From contig JAGTJL010000004.1 in NCBI GenBank assembly GCA_020746875.1, forward strand, positions 3,123,397 through 3,187,396: a DNA stretch of 64,000 bases. The letters run 5' to 3'. This document shows positions 34,786-47,578 of this stretch, piece after piece. The stretch's first letter is position 1. Each line of letters begins with the position of its first letter. The position numbers and the translations under genes are program-made. The notes beneath the pieces are model-generated. The model had not been told where the DNA came from. It saw only the letters and a program-made list of their open reading frames with translations, and made no database searches. The stretch comes from Rhexocercosporidium sp. MPI-PUGE-AT-0058. Taxonomy: Eukaryota > Ascomycota > Leotiomycetes > Helotiales.

Positions 34786-37599
34786 TAATAAGGATTAATT
34801 ATTGTCGTGATAAAATCATATTAAATTATGTTGAAGTTCCTCTTTAGCACGTATATACTGAGAAAATATAGTAATTAAGTATGCAGCTTCTTGAGCTTTG
34901 ATAGTATAAGGTTTTTTTAAAGTATTATATTAAGACTTGGCCTTCGTACACAGTATGCGTTAGTATTAGAGTTAGAAGGAGATTAGCCTAAAACTTATTT
35001 TAATAAAGTAATACGAGAAACTAAAAGCACGTTGTTAATAACTTATGCGATGAATTTTATATACGAAATTATTATTGTTTGTAATATAGTATTTATGTGA
35101 TTTTATATGAATTGTGATAATATTTTACGTAATAGTCTATTTTAAGCGGAATGGAGAATCGTTCTTGTTTCTGGAAATCTCAGTAACGCAGCGCAAAAGC
35201 TTATAAATATAAGCGTTTATAGTTGTTTCAGATTTTGCTTGTTGATTATAACTTAATTAGTCGCTTTTATTAGAAGGCTAGTAGCTATTTGAAGATCGAT
35301 CTTTGCGGAACCTTTTATTAAGAAATTCTGGAGGCGAAGATAGCACTAAAGGCGAGGATAAGAGAAGACCCGTACTAGTAAAAGCATATGCGTGAACTTC
35401 TTGACCTTTTAGCTCTCGACGAGGGTTAGAAATAATAACAGTCTCAAAAACTTATAAGAGTAGCGTAATAAACGAGGCTAACGGCCTAATAGCTTGAGTA
35501 AGGTCCTTATGAGTCTTATTACACTAATCTTGGCGGAAAAGATAAAAGACTAATTATATAAGTGCGCTTTCTCGTACTTGAGTTAATACTTCTACGAAGT
35601 ATAACTAAAGTTATATTAAGGGAGTCGCTTTTACCGGAGGATTACAAAGAATCTAAAACGTACCTAGCTCGCGGATGTCCTAAGAACTTCCGGCGGGTAT
35701 ACGATCGATTCTACGGGACAGAGAATCGTCTGGTTATATTAGAAAGATTAAGTTGAATTTATCTAAAGAGACCGGAATAAATATAACAAAATATCCGTAT
35801 TCCTGGAATAGCTCGAGAAGATAGCTGAAGTTTAATTATAAAAAGTAGTCAAGATATTACTAGTACGAGTACGGATCCCTTAATTAATTATATTACGTGA
35901 TTTAATTACGTACGGTTAATTATTATCGCGTTATTCGAGATATTAGTTTTTTATTAATTAACCTTAATATAAAGAATAATTCTTAATAGCGCATCCGGAT
36001 TATTATATAAATTCCTTCGATTAGTTATGCGTAGCTTGCGTACGGCTCAGAATATTATGGCAGTCCTCTGTTCGCAATTTATTTCGCGATTTAAAGCGCT
36101 CGAAAACCTTTACCTTAAGCGAATTATAATTAAAATAATTACATATTAAGGCCGACGAAAGCGAGGGAGAGATTATATAAAATAATATATATTTTATAAG
36201 AGATATTATCGGAGGCGAGAAAGGCCGATTATTAACGTTTTTTTATAAATCTTGCGTTACGTAATATAAAAGCAATTCGGTTCTACTCAAAATATGTATG
36301 ATTAATCTTAATTAATTAAATTATAGTTTTATTATAATAAGTTATATAAACGATATAAGTTAACCGGTAAGTATTGCAAATCTTATTATTATATATAATA
36401 CTAATATAAGGGGTTTAGAAATTATAAACTCTACTTTAAGAACGATATATATTCCTTTAATATCTTTATAGAATTAATTATGTCTTATTTTTCTGCAGAT
36501 GCGTATAATATAATAAAGTCAATTCTATTCTCTTTAGTTTTAATACGCGAAAGATACCGGCTAGATTTTTTACTTATTACGGCGGAGCTTTATTTTATAC
36601 TCGCTATAATTGCAAAATATTGTATATTACCGGACGTGAGTTTTTAACGGATTTGCTCTTTTTTAAGTTAACCTAGTATAATTACGCCTTTTGATAATAT
36701 ATTCGTATTAGGTTTAAGTTCTCAATATAATTATAATTATATTATATATTACGTTAATTATTAATAAGTAAGCCGATATTGCGAATAAGATAATAATTCA
36801 CCGAACGTTATAATTTAATTTTCTGGATAGGTCTGGGCAATTATAAGCTTTATTATTAATATTTAAAAGTATTAAACTGAAACTTAAAGTGGAATTAAAT
36901 AGAATTATAAGGATATAAGTGCCTCTTTAAGAGATTATAACTAATGCTCCGAGGCAACGATCGAAGCGTTATTTTAATAATAAGAAGAAGCTAAATAATT
37001 AAAAGTTAAAATCGCAAAGGGTTTTTTATAAGTAAGCCAGTCGAAGGTCTTAAGATATTCCTTAAAGGAAGACGTTTTAATCGATTATTAAAGTGTTTCG
37101 TTATAAGAAGGTTATACAAAAAGGGAGGCGAGGCAAGAGGAGTAAAAATGAATAAACGAGGATAATAACGCATATTAAGTTATAATTCTTTTTAATTATT
37201 ATAAGGAGATAATATATTAGGTATATTAATATAGAGATATATATTATTTTATAATTCAGAAAAACGGATAATAAAGTTAATTAAAATATCTTAAATAATT
37301 ATTAACTAAGTCAATTATTAAGCCAGTAGTAACTCGCTATACTTCGCGTCCTCCGCGGTCTTAAAGGAGCGCAGAAAGCCGGTTTCTAATTAATAGAAAT
37401 CGGATAATTATATATTACAATATATTAGATATATATATTAAAAAGTATAAAACAAGCATTAAATCGCTTAAAGGTTCTTTAAAAGATACACACGGACTAA
37501 GGATAAAGAAAGAGCGATAGTTAATCTTAGATTATTATACTTTATTAGTTTTGTTATATTTAAAAGTTATTTGATAACCCCTGCATAATTATACTTTAT
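34786..37599. other. RIP-degraded AT-rich sequence, not identified
   Basis: Composition as in the helicase relics. Protein-like plus-strand pieces occur (for example LPEDYKESKTYLARGCPKN near 35630), but no known motif. It may include the 5' part of the adjoining helicase relic or an unrelated element. Confidence 0.35.
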
Positions 37600-40500
37600 T
37601 TAAGACATTAGAAGACCCGATAAATAGTTAGTAGTGCTCTGATTCGGATTATAATTATATATCGGTTAACTACAAATTTATACGTGATTATTAAAATATA
37701 ATTTATAATTAATAAGTTAATAAAGATGAACGAACTTATTAAAGAAAAGTCTAAATGTAAATATTTTTCGGAGTTAGTTTTTAACAATACTTTATTATTA
37801 CGACTCCGGAAGCAAATAGTAAAGCCTACTTAGATATAAAAAAAGATATAGTTATTTAAAACTAGCTATTATACGAATTCAAGAATCTTAATTATTAAGA
37901 TTAAAAAAGACTTGAAATTATTAATAATAAGATAGAAAAGAGCGATAATACTAATTAATAAAACTTTATATAATAGCGACTATACTTTAGAAGCCGTAAT
38001 ATTAGACGTATTACTTATATGAATAAATTACTAAACCGAAAAGATAAGTAATTATAACGCGCTAGCTAAATCGTGGGTATTATGATCAAGCGGGCAGTAA
38101 ACGGGCTGAATAGCTTATATAACAATACCTTATATTAGCTGTAAACAGTTAATTCGTGAGAAAATAGAAAACCGTCTTATAATACGTTTGCAGAACGAAA
38201 ATAGTTTGGATCGGTATATTATTTATTTTCGGCAATTTACGTGTTATTTGTTACGCGTATACGTAGCGTAGAAAGAGAAGGCAGCCGAGGAAAGCTTAAG
38301 AAAGGAAGAAACTGAAAGCGGGGAAGAGAAGTCAATAAGTAATAAAAATAATGCCGTAAATAAAATAAAAGTAAAACGAGGGAGGAAAACTAATAGGAAG
38401 TCGATGTTGACGAGGTTATTATTAATATAATAAAGGATTATTGTGAATTAATTAAATTTAACTCGGAACAAAAAGAGTTGCTTAATAAGATGCTTAAGTC
38501 ATTAAAATTTAAAGAAGATAAAGATAATTAAATTTATAAGATAAGAGTAATCTTAATATTCATGATTTTACAAAACTTAAAAGAGTATAACCGATTTGAT
38601 AATCTTATAATATATTTTGTTGTCGTATTAAGGATTATAAAAGACGAAAATCGATTAAGGCGTGGAGATAAGTACTTAAATATACTTATAGGATTTATAT
38701 ATTACGTCCGAGTTATATTTCTGAAACACACTTTGCTATTTGCTACTAGAGGAAAATAGACGGCTGAAGATATTAATTAGTTTTTAAAACTGCGGAAGAA
38801 ATATCTAATAATAAGTAGTTATAGCTTATGTAGTTTCTTGATCAAGATACTAAGGTATGGTAAAACCATGAGTATATAGAAAATTAACCAGCTTAGTATT
38901 ACTTAGACTCGATTTGAGATAAATCGTTTAGATAATAATTTATTAGAATTTCATAAAAAGCCAGTGCTTATTAAGCGATTTAAGGATTTTATTTACGATA
39001 TAATTCGGGAGGCCGAGGATATCTTATAAGAGGATTTGATATAAGTAAGGTAGAAGAAAGACTGCTTTAAGATTGATTTAGAGAATATTTAAGATGATTT
39101 GTTATTAGCAAAGCGGGGCGTTTTATAGATCACGAATGAGGCTAATAGAATGAAAGATAAACTAAATTAGATAATAGAGCAAATATTGAAAGCTCTTAAA
39201 AAGCAGCAGTTGTAGGACCGGAAAAATGATATATAGCGAATGATAAGAGTTCGCGAGTATTAATAGCTGTAGAAACGATTGAAAGAGCTTATGTTTATTT
39301 TAGGATATTAAAATAATAATTCCTCGGCTTATGGAGAGGAAATTACCTTTATTCGATTTCGTAATAGTTTATTCTAAAAACGGAATATTTATATTATTAG
39401 CGGCCGGATAAGTTATATAACGCGGTATTATAAATTTTAAGCACTTTTTGATAAGGCTAAAGTTATTCTCTAATTTCTCTTATAGCGCGTAACACAGATC
39501 TAGTTAATTTATTTAACTTACGTTTAACTATTCTCGGAGCCTCTCGACTAGAAGACAGATAAACTTCCTTAAAATGATCATTTCTGGTATGATAAAAATA
39601 AGTCGTGGATACGCGAGCATTTAATTAAGGTTTTGATTCAAGAAACTGCAATTCGACTAGGCGTCCGCTTAATTACGTAAGATTATTAGAATATAACTAT
39701 CGAGATAAGCTGTGAGTATATTAGTGCTGAGCTTATAAGAAATCTACTTATAACTGAAGATATGCCACATGAAGATATTAATGTAGTCGTGAATGCTATT
39801 AATCTTGCCGCTGCTTACGGAAAGAATATTATCGAACGGTATAAGGTCCGGGGTGATATTATTCAAAATCTTAATAATAAAAGCATTCGAATCTTCGGAG
39901 CTATTAGTTCGTAGTGGTACTAGCTTTTAAGGCTGGATAATAAGCGGCTTACCTTAATTATTAAATACTAGCGGAAGTTATCTTATAAGATACTACTCAG
40001 CAGTCTTACTCCTAAAAGATCGAGATCACTATTAAGCCGGCTATAGCCCGTGATTTTTACCTTACCGGTATTTAAGGTTTCTCAGACAGGACTGCTTACG
40101 CCATCTTGTTCGAACGCAGCTGCGTTTGCATTATTAAGATTAAAGAGTATAGCATTTCTAAGTCGGCCGCGGACTAATATAATTACAATTATAAGAGTGC
40201 TGCTATTTAATACGGTTCTCGTTTATTCCGGCAGCGAGATTTATAAAGACTTAAAAAAAGTGCTGAATTAAGAAGAGTTTATATTCCGATCGGAGGAACA
40301 AAAAGAAGCCGTATTTGCTGCATTTAATTAATAAACGTTATTAATTATAGTATTGCCGACTGGCCGGGGAAAGACGCTGATATTTACTATTCTAGCAGTA
40401 CTTCGGGACTTAGGAGTTAGTATTATCATTGCATTATTTAACGTACTCGAAAAATATTATGTTCGACGTTTACGGCTTACCCGCATCGAGCATATCGTAT

Positions 40501-41105
40501 AGTATTATAAAGAAGTAAGGTATGCTCTTATTATTATAATCAGCGCTAACTAAGCCGCATCTACTAATTTTATTATATACGGATCGATGCTCCGGAAACG
40601 AAAGCTGCTGCGTCGTATTATACTTAATGAATATTATCTTTTATTTATTATTAATGATTATTAATCGAAGCTTTAGCAGTTTAGTTATCTTTAAGTGTTA
40701 TAATGCCCTATGATCTTATTAACGGCTATACTACCCCCGAGTCGACTTAACGAGTTACAAGAAGTAATGCATATTTCTAATTTTCGTCTCATCTGAATAA
40801 GTACGGTTTATCTTAATATTCGATATACTATACGACGGTATCTAAATCAGAGTGCTATAAAAGTTGCTCGGGAAATAACGCGACTACAAGGTCTGGGGAA
40901 AAGAAAGCGAGGTATTTTCTATTATAACGGTTAAGATAAGACGGAAGAAGTGAGCCAGATCTTAAATTATTTATCGTATTATTTAATAATTAAGGAAAAA
41001 GATACGGCTATAAAAAAATAATTGCAAGCCAAAGGGTTTATTATTACGACTGGAGCACTCGGGACTAGCGGGGATTACCCGGGGATTATATATATTGAGC
41101 ATAAT
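37600..41105 (+). pseudogene. Telomere-linked RecQ-like helicase relic, type C, copy 1
   Basis: Colinear with 60560-63850. In order: EIVDLIIKRAVDGLSSL-like region near 38090, an open MILQNLKEYNRF block (38562), NRLDNNLLEFHKKPV, GGRISYITRYYK near 39400, EDMPHEDINVVVNAINLAAA near 39760, the Walker A motif PTGRGKT (40356-40376), a degraded DExH box (INDYWSK) near 40650, PMILLTAILPPS near 40710, and motif V ITTGALGTSGDYPG near 41045. Motif VI is absent; similarity ends at about 41105. Known: such genes sit next to telomeres in many fungi (TLH, telomere-linked helicases). Stops are mainly TAG/TAA. Walker A and motif V are still readable. Confidence 0.75.
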
Positions 41106-41332
41106 TAAGCTTTGAGGTTTGGGTTGTTATTTGTTTTTAATTACGCTAGCTTGCGACAAGTGTTTTTAACTCTCTCGTATAATAAATAAAAGCCTAAATT
41201 AAGGTTTAAGATTAGTTTATTTTCTAAATTAAATTATCTTGCTCTTTTGCTTTTTAAAATCGGGAGGTAAGGTCGTTCCGCTTTAGCTTTTACGCTTACG
41301 GCAGGCCTGGGTCAGGTAAGAAAGGTATTTTC

Positions 41333-41700
41333 AATTGAGGCGTAGCTTCGTTATCTCTTCTTTTCTTATTTTTTCTTTCCTCTTATATTCTCTTTCTAAA
41401 GGGTTACTACCGTGATAGCCAATTAAGGGGTAAAGCCTTATCTCTTCTTAATTAAAGCGTAGCCTCGTTATCTCTTCTTTTCTTATCTCTTCTCTCCTCT
41501 TATATTCCCCTTCCGGAGAGTCACTGCCGTGAAGGCCGACTAAGGGGTTCTCTCCTTAATTGAGGCGTAGCCTCGTAATCTCCCCTTTTCAATTAAGGCA
41601 TAGCCTCTTAATCTCTTTTCTCCCGCGTTTCTCCTTTCCTCTCACTTAAGGCGTAGCCTCGGAAAGGGTATAAAGGAAGGGTTCCCTCTTAAGTGGTAGG
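41333..41700 (+). repeat. Imperfect tandem repeat, unit 100-125 bp
   Basis: The phrase AATTGAGGCGTAGC(C/T)TCGTTATCTC starts units near 41333, 41452, 41554, 41596 and 41653; the first two units share CTTTCC..AAGGGTTACTACCGTGA-type 3' halves and later ones are shortened. The array is pyrimidine-rich and follows directly on the helicase relic. No coding frame. Confidence 0.75.
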
Positions 41701-43432
41701 TAGGTGGTCGTCGTCCTATTATAAAGGACAACCGCCTATATACGTACTCAGGCACCTGATACCTGTTTCTAGTAATTTCCCGCTGCCCAAGCACTGTATG
41801 CTAACCAAATTAAGTGCCTTCATACAGTAATTATTCATGCATGTGGACAGGAAGCCACAATCATAATGGCTTGGCATGAATGTATTGTCCACAGGCACAC
41901 GGCATCGAAACCCGGCCCCTTCTCAACATCATGTTTACGCGAGATCGGCGAGGGAACAAAAGGGAGGCTTCCCATCCACTACTTTGCGGATACTTAGTGA
42001 CGGAGCTACACAAATAGTGTAAAGCAAGCATTTTCTGGTCACCGGCTGGCGTGGTAGCAAGTTTACTAACTGTTGCGCGGCCCGGTGTCTCGCAATAAAA
42101 GGAGCCGAATAAAATCTAGAACATCTACTTCCTAGCTTCCTATGCTATCTATTTCAGCTCATGCTCAAGGTGTTTACTAGCTTTGAACTATATTCGGAAT
42201 GAAAGTCCCGAGGAGCTTAAGGTTCTGAAGCATGAGGAAAGGTTCCATCAACGCATTCTTCGCTTTTCTAGAAGGCCAGACGACAGAAAATACTTCTCAA
42301 TTTAACTTTCAGTCCATGATCTGCAGCTTTAAGCATCTTCAACTATATTATTTCGGGAGTGCCCATATGAATGTTTGTCGCTAAGGTTTTGACACAGGAG
42401 AGCTGCCAAAGTTCGCTTGCCTCGAAAGAAATAGATTACAATCTGCTTGTTTGTTGACATGTGAGATACTTCGATCATTGAATTTGACGCACTTTCTCAG
42501 AAAGGCTAGCTACCCGATTTTCAGCGTTTTCACAGTAATGACAGAATCTAGTACCATTTACTTCTGGTAATATTTTGGATTTTGCTATGGAAACGGGGAG
42601 GGCAGTGAAAAGACACTAAGTTATGACATAGACATTATGATATATGGCCTCCAAACTTTCCTCGAAATCCGAAGATTGCTACGTAGTATCAGTGGATGTT
42701 AGGCTTTCAAAAATTTTGGCGCAGATGTAGAGTATAATTATCCGAATGCTTGGAGGATTTTTGTCTTCTTTTATCTCTACATTCTTCAGGTCGAAAACAC
42801 AAGTGATAAGCCAAAATCGCGATCCGCCTAACTCGAGGCGCAAACAAAAGTCGTATACATTATACTAGTCAAGATAATAAGTTTTCTTCTGTCCGTTTAC
42901 ATAACATACTGTTTGGTCTAACACTCGGATTATAACCTGCGATCGTATAATTAAGGAGATCGAGAGCTTGTTCTGGCTTACTATTAACTACATGGACGCG
43001 CATAAAGATTGATATACAGATCATGCTCTTCCAGTAGCAATGAGACCGACGATGACCGTAATTCAAATGTACGATATGCAAATGCTGGGAAGGTGCACAG
43101 CGCAGAAATTATCTCCTAAGGTATATGTTTAAAAGTAAAAAGCTGGTCAAACCACTTGAAAAGGTCGGACGAATAAGGGATCAAGACTTTAATCAAGATT
43201 ACCGATTCTTACGCCGAAACGGAGACAAAGCCACTTTTATTATAACAAAAATGGTGCCATACAAGCTAATCCTAACGATTAAAAGTAATAAAAATGTGTT
43301 TTCGTCTCAGCTTCCGTCTCATAAATCCTGTCCCTTCTCGCCAAGCTGGCTCAACGAAACGTTCAACTCCAGTCATCGCTAGGTATACGTATTAGCCTTA
43401 TAAAGTCAAAGCTATCAATGATGCCAACCGGC
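41701..43432. other. Unique intergenic DNA, no gene seen
   Basis: AT content falls to gene-island level from about 41750. Small open frames have no support. Nothing else recognised. Confidence 0.5.
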
Positions 43433-43753
43433 TTAAACCTTGCATCGACATCCCATATACTTTCCCGTCTGGCATATCCCAGACAAACTTCCATTGCAAT
43501 TATTAATTTTGCAAGAATTGACCGCCTTGCCACAGACACTGATGCAGGGGCAACCTGCAAAGTCCCCAGCGGTACAGATGCCCAGGGGAGCGATTCCCGG
43601 AAACTCGTTGAAGCCCTCACAGCCGTTATCGTCGCACCTGCCATTTTTGTCGCCGCAGCGTTTGAAGAGGGTGCTTGGGTGGATCTCTTCGACGGCTGGA
43701 AGGGCAGATGCGAGAGCCACGAGGCTGATGAGAGTGATGGTTGGCAACTTCAT
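43433..43753 (-). CDS. Secreted 12-cysteine protein with two six-Cys modules
   Basis: Single exon, 106 residues. Residues 1-18 form a clear signal peptide (hydrophobic TLISLVALASA core) and a short propeptide ends in the Kex2-type site KR (31-32). The mature part has cysteines at 33, 40, 45, 60, 68, 70 and 74, 81, 86, 94, 102, 104. Both halves follow C-x6-C-x4-C-xG...GI-C-x7-C-x-C, so the protein is a tandem duplication of one module, with a seven-residue longer loop in module 1. Small size, processing site and cysteine density fit an effector, antimicrobial or hydrophobin-unrelated surface protein. I do not know a named family. A TATATA box lies near 43956-43964, and a GTAAGT...CAG pair between it and the ATG may be a 5' UTR intron. 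It stands alone, close to repeats. Confidence 0.8.
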   Translation of the reverse strand: MKLPTITLISLVALASALPAVEEIHPSTLFKRCGDKNGRCDDNGCEGFNEFPGIAPLGICTAGDFAGCPCISVCGKAVNSCKINNCNGSLSGICQTGKYMGCRCKV

Positions 43754-44081
43754 TTTAAGCCGGGTGAGGGATATGGTGTAGGTAGATTGAAAAGTAGCTG
43801 GTCGTAGTCTTTGAACTTATTGTCATTTAGCTGGGGTTTGAAGTTCAGGGATAGACGGGTTTCGTTGAGCTAGAACTTACATGAAAGACACTAGTTATGA
43901 TGGCTTGAGTTTGGGATGTTAACGAAGAAAAGAATTAACGTGGGCACTTAAGCCGTTATATATTCAGTAACCTTTCGTAGATGGCCATAATCTGCGAGCC
44001 CCTAGTGAGTCTACGTTGCCCTGAATAGGCATATTTCCTGTTTGGCCTCTATGCAAAATATTAAATCTGCTTTTTATCCGC

Positions 44082-44360
44082 AATGGCACGCATATAGTTT
44101 GATTCTATTCGGAATATAATCAGTAGATACTATCAGAATACAGTCAGGGGCAACTATAGTGTAGTTTCTAGACTATCCAATGGCACGCGTACAGCTCTAT
44201 TGTATTCCGAATACAGTAAGCATCCGAATACAGTGAACAGATACTGTCAGAATGCGGTTAGGGTCATCTAGTGTGTAGTTTCTAAACTTGTCTAATGGCA
44301 CGCATACAGCTTTATTCTATTCTAAATACAGTCAGCAATTGCCATCAGAATCATAGGCTA
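44082..44360 (+). repeat. Tandem repeat, about 100-115 bp, 2.6 units
   Basis: Units begin AATGGCACGC at 44082, 44179 and 44294, followed by CAGC/TAGT..TATTC..AATACAGT and a GTGTAGTTTCTA box. The third unit is partial. The second has an extra internal AATACAGT-type copy, explaining the length difference. No coding frame. Confidence 0.8.
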
Positions 44361-45305
44361 CCTATGAAAACCTTGGGGTCAAGTGGAGTACTGTCCCGTA
44401 CCGCGGTATAGTGTCCCGTGGAAACTATAAAAATCTATCTAAAAGTTCGAGCTTTGCAGTCAGCATTTAGAACAGTAATTGACTAGGGAATTCGAAGGAT
44501 AATAGTGGATGCGATAATAGCAGGATTACAATAATATTCAAATAACAAAAGTTACGAATCCTCAGCCCGCCCCAGACCCCCGGTCGTCGACGGAAGATAT
44601 AGCTCGTGGGGGCTGGCAGAGTTGATCCCAGGATACTTGCCTCTAGTCCTAATATCTGTTAACATACTCGAAAACCCTTGTAGGCATTATTGGCAGTCCG
44701 CCGCCTCCATCTTGTGGCTGTGTGAGTCGTCGAGATAGGATGTGCTGAGAAACCGAATGCTGTTCCGAGTTGTAATATCTCGACTAAGATCGTCTTCGAA
44801 AAAGGTGGATCAGAGTCTGACAAGAGCGCTTTAATGATGTGGCTTAGCTGAAGTCAGGAAGACATGGGCACCAGCTTTCTCTGACTTTGAATGCCGTCTT
44901 TATGTAATCAATCTCTTAGCTTGTAATAATTCTTATATCTAGAAGCCTTATATCCTATAGAAACGGTTGAGAAAGCTTGCGATTTTACCCTCACTAATTT
45001 CGACTTCAAGGTCCCCCGTGAACCGCCCCTTTGAACCGCAAGGCTTGGTAGGTAATTGTGTTCTGTCTTTGTCCAAACTTTGATTCACGATAACCTTGAC
45101 CTTCGCCCTTTCTAGCGTCCAATCAAAGTGCGGGGCATACAGTACTACGATTACTTTAATAACTGAATGCTCTGAAAATACTACAACATGAATAGTGTAT
45201 TTAAATCGCACCGACGCTACAGGAACGAAATACCGAACTCCAAGGATCAAAACCACATCAAACCCACCTCATCTGATCACCTTACCGCCAGCATGTACTT
45301 CATTA
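44361..45305. other. No gene seen
   Basis: Downstream flank of the exchanger gene. Open frames here lack features. The ACTGTCCCGTACCGCGGTATAGTGTCCCGT stretch (44388-44417) is an odd partial repeat. Confidence 0.45.
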
Positions 45306-46880
45306 TCAGTGATGGTTCGGGAAATAAAAGGCCCCAACTGCGATTATGACATAAACCAGGACGCACAGTGCACCTTCCAGGTAATTACTCCTCATATCAC
45401 GAAGGAAATTGCCAACGACAATGATAGATAGAACAACAATCACCAGAGTAAAGAGCTCGAAATTCAAATCCATCTTCAGGTTCAAACCCCAGCCGGCAAT
45501 CACCGTAAGAGGACCGTTGAACATGGCAGTTTGGATAGTGGCACCAAGGACATGCGCCATTGTTGTGTTCATTGTGTTATCATATACTTCGTCGATGGCG
45601 GTGATATGCTCTGCGAACTTTTCCACCAGTGGAACGAGGATTAAACCCATGAACATCTCTGAGACTCCATAGTCTTCTACGATTCTAGGGATTTCTTCGA
45701 CGAGGTTGACAGCGATGAGGGAGACTAGACCAATCGAAAGAACCAAGGCGATGATGCATTCGGTCATAGTCAATTTTTCCTTTCGGATATCTTTATGACG
45801 ATCGACGTCCTGATGCTCCTCTCGTAGGAAGATGGAGTCGTAAAGACTGTGGTGTGTGCGCATATTGAACCATACGTAGAATCCATATGCGATTATGAGA
45901 ATGATAGCGGTGATTCGAGATATTTGAAGAGTCTTGTTCTGGAGGTCGTCATACGCAAGTCCGAATTCCTCGTTGTTTTTGAGGGTCATATAGAAGGAGG
46001 TTGGGACAATCAGTCCAAGAGCACTACAATGAAATTAGTATAGCACCAGACAGTGTGCAAGAATACTGACGCAGTCAAGAGCAGCCCATTTCCAACTTCA
46101 CTAGCTGCCTCATCGAGTTTTTGCTCATCTTGTGTCATGCCACCGACAAAAAAGCACAGTCCTAAGTATAGCAATAACGTCGCTAATATCGATCCAAGGA
46201 TAGCCTCCTCGATGACTTTGAATTGTCCACCCTTTAACAAGACAATAAACAACACGATCTTAACAACTGAACCTATTGTGGTCTCAATGAGGATACCAGC
46301 TACTCGGGGCAGCTTCCTTGAGAATTCCTGCCCAGTAAAGCCCACGAGATTCGCATATGGAACCATTGCAATATAGTTGAGTATGAAGACGGCGAGGGTT
46401 AGGTCGTGCCGCGCATATCTGACAGCAATCGCGGCTGGGAAGAAGTCATTGATTAGCTTGTTGAACCTTGCACGCAAACCCTGCGGCAGGCGTGGATTCA
46501 TGGACTGAGAACTTACCTGGAACCACGGGCCATAGCACATTCACCAACGCTGAAGCTGTGCAAGCAGAGCGAAAGGAAATTTTGACGAATTTCCATGGAT
46601 TGAAGCCGCGACGTCCACTCTCACCCAGAGGTTCGATGTGCTTGTCGACTCTGTGCCCATTTTGATTGACCTTGACCTCTCTGCTTCTCGATCGCGTCTG
46701 CGCCAATTCGATGTCGTTGTCGTTGTACCTGGCGCTGCTTCGACTGTTGGCTTCTAGCCATCGAAGCGGGAATAGTTCTGAATCTGAATCGTGCAAAAGT
46801 AGGCGACAGGAGAGAACCACAAAATATGCCCCTACTAAATCAACAATTCTGACAAGTTCCAAATTATTCGAGCACGTCAA
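45306..46880 (-). CDS. CAX-type Ca2+/H+ exchanger, start unresolved, c-1 acid lost
   Basis: Three exons: up to 46880-46517, then 46434-46071, then 46023-45306. Intron 1 is 46516-46435 (GTAAGT, branch GCTAATC, CCCAG) and intron 2 is 46070-46024 (GTCAGT, branch TACTAAT, TGTAG). Joins give NVLWPVVPAAIAVRY and LLLTAALGLIVPTSFY. Around ten membrane helices with an acidic/basic loop (EEHQDVDRHKD) fit vacuolar H+-driven Ca2+ transporters. The second alpha repeat is normal (LVPLVEKFAEHITAIDE), followed by HVLGATIQTAMFN. In the first repeat, where family members have an acidic residue (GSVVEIVLF), the codon at 46261-46259 is AAG (Lys): GSVVKIVLF. That change should block ion binding. Exon 1 stays open upstream but has no ATG, so a 5' exon is missing from my model or lost. 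Function is therefore doubtful; it may be a recent pseudogene. Confidence 0.75.
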
Positions 46881-46959
46881 ACTTGCCTCGATAGAAATAG
46901 TGCCCCTTTTCTATCGATTTATCAGCTTTAAACATCAATAGAATCGTGTTGTGATCGTA

Positions 46960-47578
46960 AACCGTCGGTGTCAAGAAAGCGTGTTTCTCGCGGTCTTTTA
47001 TTTCCACCCACCTCGCATGATCAACGTCATACGTCCTTGCCGAGCCTTGATTTCAGGGACGGCGGGACTATGCTTGATTTTGGAACTGAGCACTTTCACT
47101 GGCCCGGTCAAAGTGCAGCTTGTTGGTCCGATGTAAGGGAATGGCCAGAATTATGCGATAGCTAGGGGCTAGGCGGGGAATCTTCTGCGCTGTGCAAGTT
47201 CGCTACCTTGTCATGATAACGTTTAAAATGTCCCTTCTCTCTGCTCGAATCCCTCGATCTGGTGGTGATCACGCCTTCGACGCGAAACGAACAGCTGCAA
47301 GCGACTACTGCCGAGCAAGTTGCGCGAAACCCAATCGGGAAAATAAAAGTCAATTATTCATGTCTACTTATCATGTTCTCATTCGCTGCACCTGTAATTC
47401 TCGAGTCAAATGGGAGAAGTTCATGTTTCTTCTAGAAGCAAACCATGATCAACAAAGTCTTCTGCACATTTGGGCAGGTCATAGTGAAGTAAACGGGCCA
47501 TAGCATATTCTCTCATCGAGCCTTGGACCTTTTCATAGCCGCAACGACGAAGTTTAGATGAGCTGCGATTACTGGGTT
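46960..47578. other. No gene seen (upstream of the exchanger)
   Basis: Expected to hold the promoter and missing first exon of the exchanger. I could not place an ATG with a compatible splice phase. Confidence 0.4.

Noticed and set aside
41333..41700. Possible CRISPR-like array
   Set aside because: Units are long and diverged, spacers are not unique, and the organism is a fungus.
44948..45256. Minus-strand 102-codon open frame downstream of the exchanger
   Set aside because: No features, begins at an internal position, and does not join to the exchanger.
45409..46376. Plus-strand open frames across the exchanger gene
   Set aside because: Antisense shadows of the membrane helices on the minus strand.
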